A DNA stretch of 64,000 nucleotides from contig NMRB01000562.1 in the NCBI GenBank assembly GCA_002633025.1, positions 187,570-251,569 of the forward strand, written 5' to 3'. The DNA comes from Notospermus geniculatus (Eukaryota > Nemertea > Pilidiophora > Heteronemertea > Lineidae). Below are positions 57,970 to 64,000 of the stretch, one piece after another. Positions within the stretch are counted from its first letter, which is position 1; the number at the start of each line of letters is the position of its first letter. The position numbers were made by a program, and so were the translations under genes. The notes below the pieces were generated by a model, which was given only the letters and a program-made list of their open reading frames with translations, did not search any database and was not told the origin of the DNA.

Positions 57970-58112
57970 TATTACTCCTGAAACTTTTGGTGCGATACAT
58001 GACATACTTTTTGAGTTATCATGGTGAAACCGCAGATTGGATGGAGAGAGAGAGATCCAGAGAAATTCAGCAAAAACAATGAAGACCGCCCCATTGAGAT
58101 GTGGGCGGTCTT
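57970..58112. repeat. dispersed repeat with GA tract and GACCGCC hairpin, copy 2
   Basis: actcctgaaacttttggtgc, ttttgagttatcatgg, ccgcagattgg, a short (ga)n tract, then gaagaccgccccattgagat and gtgggcggtctt. Parallels 49666-49850. Confidence 0.7.
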
Positions 58113-58780
58113 AATTAGTCGTAGCAGCCGCATTTTACCACACGACCACCGAAACCCTTCCGCATGATAACGCAATGGTTTTACACCTGATTTGACGTTA
58201 CAAACAGTGATCAGACATGAATCCGAAATTTCGCATCCATGCCCACGTTTTTTAAAGGTCAATACTATTAAATCGAATTATAGATATATACAAAGAGCTT
58301 CAATGGTAAAAAGCAGCATGCTGTTTGTTCCACTAGCATACAAAACAAGAGACAATGACAAGCCAGCATTTAGGGTAACATTTTAAACTTTAGGATCGGT
58401 TGGCATCATATCACTGAGCATCACTTGACATTAGATCTGTCCATCAGAAGTAAAAGGTAACGGATGGAACCATATTTTGCGGGTAAGATTCATTGTTCGA
58501 CAATGCACGTGTGGTTTTGCGTTCACACCATTGCCTCTCCCATTCGCATTGCAATCTCTTGCCGATGCTCACCTTGTCTCAAGTGTCATTCCGCAAATCA
58601 TATCGTGGTTTCAGTTATAACCACCGACCTCATTGAATTCTGTACCCGGAATTTCGGTCCTTGGATCGTCGAATGGCCGATAAGTCACTGAACTTTAGTG
58701 AAATATTTCTGTGCAATACTCATCATATGTTTTTCGTTATTCACCTGTTAATTTGACAGGCAGTCATTCGACAGTTGGCT

Positions 58781-58905
58781 CAAGTATGGTATAGCGGGCC
58801 AAGCCATGGGAAGTGCACTGAGTGTGTACATGTGTGTACACGGAATAAGCGGCAATGTATGGAGATGTGTCACTTCCCATGGCTTGGCCCGCTATACCAT
58901 ACTTG
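58781..58905. repeat. perfect 35-bp inverted repeat around a 55-bp spacer
   Basis: Arms 58781-58815 and 58871-58905 are exact reverse complements (the left begins caagtatggtatagcgggcc). The spacer contains gtgtgtacatgtgtgtacac, itself palindromic. Confidence 0.9.
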
Positions 58906-59628
58906 ACCCCGACAATTCTACCAGTCCATTTACTCAATATTGCTTCGCGAGATTATCTAAGCACAGGCGGCCCGAGCTTTGTCACAAAATAGGGTAAAAT
59001 GTACGTTAGGGGTAGTAGTAATACTATAATATATAAAAAGACAAGGTAAGCAAGCAGCGAGACCAGATTTTCACCCCAAACACGCCGCATTCAAAGGGCC
59101 AGAACTTAGCTTAAATCAGGCCTAATCGACTCGAACGAACTCACCGAGCATGCTATGTGTCGGAACCTACCGTCAGAACATCAAAGTTTTGAAATTACTG
59201 ACCTCATTGTGATATTAATCGACATGTAATTAAGAGAATAATCCGCTCCGTCCGAGACATTCCCCAGAAACCATGACAGATTTGATCACGTGGTAAACTG
59301 GTCACTGCCCTCGTAACGCTTCGCTATACAGAAGCACGGGCCAGGATAAAGAACTGAAGTGCGGTAATCCGAAACCAACCGTACCGATGACGCAAGCCTT
59401 TACAGTTCCGTTCACCGACCCTGCTTTGCGCCCTCTTGTCTCCACCAAAGTTTTTATGTGGTCAACCAGAAAACGTAGCTGTTACCTAATGTTAATCCTA
59501 CCTTTGGCGACCAAAAATAGAAGCCGTGGGTTATGATATGCAATTCAGTATGTTTAAACGACTGAAACATCTCCACCCGAACAACAAGACCCATGTATAA
59601 TCTGTAAGCACACACAGTTCTCGCATAG

Positions 59629-59712
59629 GGCCGTGTGTCATGAACTGGTCCACTTTTTAGCTCACCTGGGGTGAGCTCTTGTCGTGGGTCTGCGTCCGTC
59701 GTCCGTCGTCGT

Positions 59713-59747
<35 letters not shown>

Positions 59748-60738
59748 CGTCGTGTTCCGTTAGCAGGGCACGTTTTGTAACCGCTGGAGCTATTGATCTG
59801 AAACTTGGTACATATATACCCCTAGGTCAGATGACCTATGATACCAAGTTTCGGTCCGATTCGACTCTTAGCTTGGCCACCAGGTGGCGGAAACCAAAAA
59901 CACAAAAAGTGCAATAACTCCTGAACTAATGACTGGATCACCTCCAAATTTTTATCATAGGTGTATCTAATGAGGGTACATTACATATATAACGGGTTTT
60001 TGGTTTGACCTACTTTTCAAGGTCACAGAGGTCAAAGTTCAAAATTTTGCCTTTAAGTGGCACGTTTCGTAACCGCAGGTNCCACTCATGTGTTCTGCAC
60101 ACTTGGAAATCACACTCGGGTGGTTTTTTTATTGCGTTTCATGGTCAAAATGACCAATTTTGGGAATTTTCAATATGTTGAGTCAGATAATAGCCTGCAA
60201 ATATACGCAAACAGAACTTTGATAACTTGCATATTTTAGGAGATATTGGCATTTTTATGATCAAGCTTTATTGGAAAATGCATTAGAACCGAAACACATT
60301 TTGTCCGTTTTCTCAAAATCGACTCCTTTTCATAAAATTGCTCTGAAATCGTGATAGTTTGTCCAAATTCATCCCGTTTTTTTGCAAAATGATCCTCAGA
60401 TATTCGTCTAACAGACAAAACAAGAAAATCGGACTGTAGCACTTTGATTTATTAAAGCTATTGTATTATACCTAGCACCGAGCCTCCGGCACCGAGCCTC
60501 CTCCACCCCAAAGTGAGGCTGACAACTCCTGAATTAAGGCGTCTGTAGCCTAAACGGAAATTGATAAATCAAAATGGTTTTTTGTAATAGAAACTAGAGA
60601 AAATTCTCTTTCTGATGAGGCTAAAAAGCCCAGAGGTTGACCACCCTAAGTATAAAAAAACTTTAGTTGAAATCTGTGGAAGCAAAATTTGTGTAACGAC
60701 TCCACCTTTTTAGAGTACCCAGTTCATGACACATGGCC
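59629..60738. mobile_element. ~1.1-kb element with 20-bp TIRs, contains N
   Basis: ggccgtgtgtcatgaactgg at the left is mirrored by ccagttcatgacacatggcc at the right (one mismatch), with atag on both flanks as a possible 4-bp target duplication. Inside are tagctcacctggggtgagct, a (gtc)n microsatellite (59697-59750) and a fragment of the 30125-30280 MITE after an N at 60081. No transposase. Confidence 0.6.
60082..60128. mobile_element. fragment of the CACACGAGTG MITE family
   Basis: actcatgtgttctgcacact then ggaaatcacactcgggtggt corresponds to the right arm of 30125-30280 (cgagtgtgttctgcttcct, cggaaatctcacgagtgtgg). It begins immediately after the N at 60081. Confidence 0.6.
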
Positions 60739-60929
60739 ATAGACAGCCTAAAGGTCTAGACTACTCTATCGTACCTTCAGTAACTGAAACTAAGGGAATC
60801 ACCCATCTCTGCATATAACCGTGTGTATTTGAACTCATCGCACCTGCTCACCGTCCAACATCTGCCCCAAGCCCAACTCTCTTTTAGGAGCAATCCAAAC
60901 CCTTCTGAAGGAATTACTCAGTCCCACAA

Positions 60930-61700
60930 CTGCCATGGGCGCCCCATCCTACTGTACCTCGGTCTATCCTGACCAATTCAAAGCAACCGCCGTTCCTTCC
61001 CGGCCATCTGGGCGAAACCAGCATTCAGTACCTCGACTCACCCTTACTAAACCAAACTAGCCTTCGTTTTTCCTGGGACATCTGGGCGAACCCATTCCGT
61101 GCCTCTGCCTACCCTAATCAATCCAGATTAGCCAGCACAACTGGGCAAACCCAGCGTTCCATACCTCAACCTAGCCTTACTCATTCAGACTAGCCGGCAT
61201 TCCTCCTTGGCCACCTGGGCGAACCTAGCGTCCCATTCCTTGGCCTACCCTGACCAATTCAGTTCAGCCGGCATTCCTGCTTGGCCATCTGGGCGAACCG
61301 AGCCTTCCATTCCTCGGCCTACCCTGACCAATTCAGAGCAGCCGGCATTTCTCCATCAGCCATCTTGGCGTACCCAACATTCCACCCCTCGGCCTACCCT
61401 GACGACTTCAGCGGTGTTCAGTGCAGCCGGCATTCCTCCTTGACCATCTGGGCGAACCCAGTATTAATACCATTCCTCGGCCTAGCCTGACCAATTCAGA
61501 AAAGCCGGTATTCCTCCATTGGCCATCTGGGCGAACCCAGCATTCCATCCCTCGGCCTACACTGACCAATTCAGTGCAGCCGGCATTCCTCCCTGGCCAT
61601 CTGGGCGAACCCAGCATTCCATTCCTCGGCCTACCCTGACCAATTCAGATCAGCCGGCATTCCTCCTTGGCCATCTGGGCGAACCCAGCATTCCATTCAA
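60930..61700 (+). repeat. 74-bp monomer array upstream of LINE ORF
   Basis: About ten tandem units hold ccggcattcctccttggcca, tctgggcgaacccagc and attcctcggcctaccctgac. The last three are spaced exactly 74 bp (ggccatctgg at 61521, 61595, 61669). Units become less alike towards the 5' side. 74 is not a multiple of 3, so the open frames crossing it are by-products. Confidence 0.85.
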
Positions 61701-61748
61701 AGTTCAGTGTTTGGATGTCTCATCCTGCTACATGTTATCTTCTCCATA

Positions 61749-62909
61749 ATGGTGATAAAAGAACGGTTGTCCGTTGTAACATATAACTCTCAGGGTCATG
61801 GTCCCGGCAGACCCGAATATATCGCAGGTCTTGTCCGGGATCATGACATTGTGCTCATCCAGGAACACTGGCTGTTTGAAAGTGAAATTTGTCGCTTTGA
61901 GAATGTATTGTCGAATGCAACTGTTCATGCAGTCTCAGGGATGGATGAGGCTGAATTATTATGTGGCAGGCCCTATGGTGGGGTCGGGGTTATTTGGCGC
62001 AATGGGTTTAAACATAGGGTTGACCGACTAGTATCGACCTCCAGAAGGGTCTGCGGGGTGGTAATTGATGTTGAAGCTGTCAAGATTCTTCTATGTAGTG
62101 TTTATATGCCATCTAAGGTCCGTCATGATGAATATGAGGAAACTTTGAATGCCATTAGCGAGCTTTGCTCTAAAGTGGATACAAACATGATACTGATAGG
62201 TGGGGATTTCAATGTTGATTTTAGCAGGCGTGACGACAGAAATCTTGCATTGTTGCAGAGATTTCTTGCCAAAGAATCGCTAGTTTTGGGTACTGATTTC
62301 AAAGATGTGGACTTTACCTTTGAGAGTAAGATTAATGGATCAAGATCAAAACTCGATTACTTCCTGTTATCTGAAAGTTTAATGCCATTTGTCGTTGATC
62401 ATAGGGTTATGCATGATATGGACAACCCATCAGATCACTCAAGTCTCGGTATATTTTTCAACATAGAAATCGACTGTGTAAAGGCAGAGACCAGATGCAC
62501 AAAACCTAATGGCCCAAAGTGGAATAAAGCTTCTGCATATGATATTGATAGCTACAAACAATCCCTCAATCAACACCTTGGGCGTATTGATTTGCAGTCT
62601 GAGGGAATTCAATGCCAAGATCTGTTCTGTAGGCAGCATCATAATGAAATTGAATTGTTACATGAGCAACTGGTCGAAGCCTGGTTATCGGCAGGGAAAG
62701 ATTGTATTCCTCAAACTGGTCTAGGCAAGGGTCCTCAGGACCCGAAGCCCATTCCAGGGTGGAATAACGAGGTCAGACAATCCCGCGATACCGCTATGTT
62801 TTGGCATAATCTATGGAAAAGTATCGGTTCCCCAAGACATGGAGTAGTTGCTGATATTCGCAGGGCTTCTAGAGCCAAATATCACTATGAAGTTAGAAAG
62901 CTTAACAAG
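61749..62909 (+). CDS. LINE ORF2 part 1: apurinic/apyrimidinic-type endonuclease
   Basis: Endonuclease that nicks target DNA for target-primed reverse transcription. From the ATG at 61749 (MVIKERLSVVTYNSQG) the protein shows the exonuclease-endonuclease-phosphatase motifs in order: TYNSQG, VLIQEHWL (metal-binding Glu), SVYMPSK, IGGDFNVDF, KLDYFLL and SDHSSL, then a linker ending YHYEVRKLNK. The fold is intact. An insertion at 62910 breaks the frame, which then stops at 62936; the frame resumes at 63365. It belongs to a non-LTR retrotransposon of the broad jockey/CR1/L2 group, clade undetermined. Confidence 0.9.
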
Positions 62910-63364
62910 TCGCCCAAGGGCGATGCGCTCAGCTGATATGGGAATTTGATTGATGTTATGGAACAGAATGCCCCATCCATGATCGCCACCTGTCATTTAT
63001 TATAGGCCTACTGGAAGTCAGTTGGAGCACAACCAAAAATCGATAGGCCTAGGCACGACCGTTTGAAGAGGATTTTATTCTCAATTTTAATGAGCTGTGA
63101 GGTCCCATGCGCTGCTGACACCAAGCGGTAACAACTGGAAATAAGGCGCCAGGCCCTTCCCCTTTATACCTATTTAGCATGAACTGACAATAGGCCGAAA
63201 TCCATGTGTACGCCCATATAAAAATTTCATGCCATTTTTGACTGGGCCTTGCGGTTGCGAAATGTGCCAGGTTCACGGACGACACACACACACACAGACG
63301 GACGCCACTCAGTATACATATGACTAGCTCAGCAGACCGAAGGTCAGCTGAGCTAAAAAAAAGG
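62910..63364 (+). mobile_element. 455-bp SINE-like insertion in LINE ORF
   Basis: Flanked by the 6-bp direct repeat AACAAG (62904-62909 and 63365-63370). Removing it with one repeat restores the frame LNKASESNEMAEALL across the junction. It ends gctcagctgagctaaaaaaa, i.e. with a short poly(A), and has an (ac)n tract (63281-63297). The gagcta end is the inverse of ttttagctcacctgg at 59656, suggesting a dispersed family. No protein coding. Confidence 0.75.
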
Positions 63365-64000
63365 AACAAGGCATCTGAAAGTAATGAAATGGCAGAGGCA
63401 CTGCTAAACTCGAACAACCGTCACTTCTGGTCTCAGGTCAATAGAATCAAAAGCAATAATGCCAGTTATCCCAAGATAATAGATGGGAAATCGGACAGAG
63501 AATCAATAGCAAATATTTTTGCGGAAAAATATGAAGCATTGTACTCGAGTGTGTCGTATGACCACAGAGAGATGGAAAGTCTTTTAGAAGAGATTGAGTT
63601 AATGATTGATAATCCACAGGGCCATTTGTTGTGTGATAGCCATGACCATTCAATTTCAATGAATGAAGTAAAGAAAGCGATCTTCAAATTAAATAAAGGT
63701 AAACATGGGGGGAAATACAGCTTATATTCTGATCACCTTATTCACGGTACCGATGAATTGTTTACTGCAATCGCAAGGTTATTTACTGCCATGCTGAATC
63801 ACGGTTACGTTCCACAGGGCTTTACTGAGTCCGTGGTCTTTCCAATCCCGAAAAACAAACGTAAATCCCTTAGTGACTCAGAGAACTACCGCGGGATCAC
63901 TCTAAGCAGTATATTGGGAAAAGTTCTTGATCATATCCTGCTCTCAAAATACCAGAAAATTTTTTCATCATGCGATTTGCAATTCGGGTTTAAACAGAAA
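63365..64000 (+). CDS. LINE ORF2 part 2: reverse transcriptase, truncated by window end
   Basis: Continuation of the endonuclease ORF after the insertion, open with no stop to the last base. It shows the linker ALLNSNNRHFWSQVNRI, FAEKYEALYSS, EVKKAIFKLNKGKHGG (start of the RT domain), VVFPIPKNKRKS, SENYRGITLSSILGK and LQFGFKQK, i.e. RT blocks 1-2. The catalytic YxDD box and C-terminus lie beyond 64000. Absence of stops or frameshifts suggests the element was young when the insertion hit it. Confidence 0.9.

Noticed and set aside
59684-59917. Frame with a long Arg run
   Set aside because: It is produced by the (gtc)n microsatellite within the 59629-60738 repeat.
61207-61640. Several overlapping open frames of 70-80 codons
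   Set aside because: All derive from the 74-bp monomer array read in shifting frames.

Overview
The window is nuclear DNA from a metazoan. Genes are split into short exons with GT-AG introns of about 100-1500 bp, and all the clearly recognised protein families are animal ones (TRAK/Milton, DAP1, CDC6, CWC22, CWC25, CSRP). Intergenic DNA is full of small foldback transposons and AGGCCTA-rich low-complexity tracts. This fits a marine invertebrate, but I cannot name the phylum from the sequence. No tRNA, rRNA or CRISPR array was seen. There is a 34-base gap at 17670-17703 and isolated single Ns at 18479, 43991, 49345 and 60081.

Layout. 1-6.3 kb: upstream region with up to three alternative first exons for a TRAK/Milton mitochondrial motor-adaptor gene. 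6.3-12.25 kb (+): the TRAK body, ten coding exons that join in frame to 893 codons, followed by a long repeat-containing 3' flank. 15.3-17.6 kb (-): the splicing factor CWC25, whose 5' end is lost at the assembly gap. 17.7-18.4 kb: AGGCCTA-rich DNA. 19.0-22.9 kb (+): DAP1, four coding exons plus a second, diverged copy of the last exon. 22.9-26.8 kb: repeats. 26.8-29.7 kb (-): CDC6, eight coding exons, 582 aa. 31.9-43.1 kb (+): CWC22, thirteen recognised exons ending in a 4.3-kb exon that encodes a very long Arg/Ser-rich tail; its first exon was not found. 45.0-46.5 kb (-): a single-exon secreted GH5 endoglycoceramidase-like enzyme. 49.0-49.1 kb (-): a lone first exon of a CSRP-type LIM protein. 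49.1-59.6 kb: gene-poor, repeat-dense DNA. 60.9-64.0 kb (+): a non-LTR retrotransposon with a 5' array of 74-bp monomers, an endonuclease and a reverse transcriptase. It is interrupted by a 455-bp SINE-like insertion and runs off the window end.

Functionally the genes are unrelated housekeeping loci: mitochondrial transport, autophagy control, replication licensing, two spliceosome factors and a glycolipid hydrolase. CDC6 and CWC22 lie head to head across about 2.2 kb. TRAK and CWC25 lie tail to tail. The most interesting items are the duplicated DAP1 terminal exon, the very large tandem-repeat CWC22 tail, the phase-matched alternative TRAK first exons, and the LINE with a monomer array.
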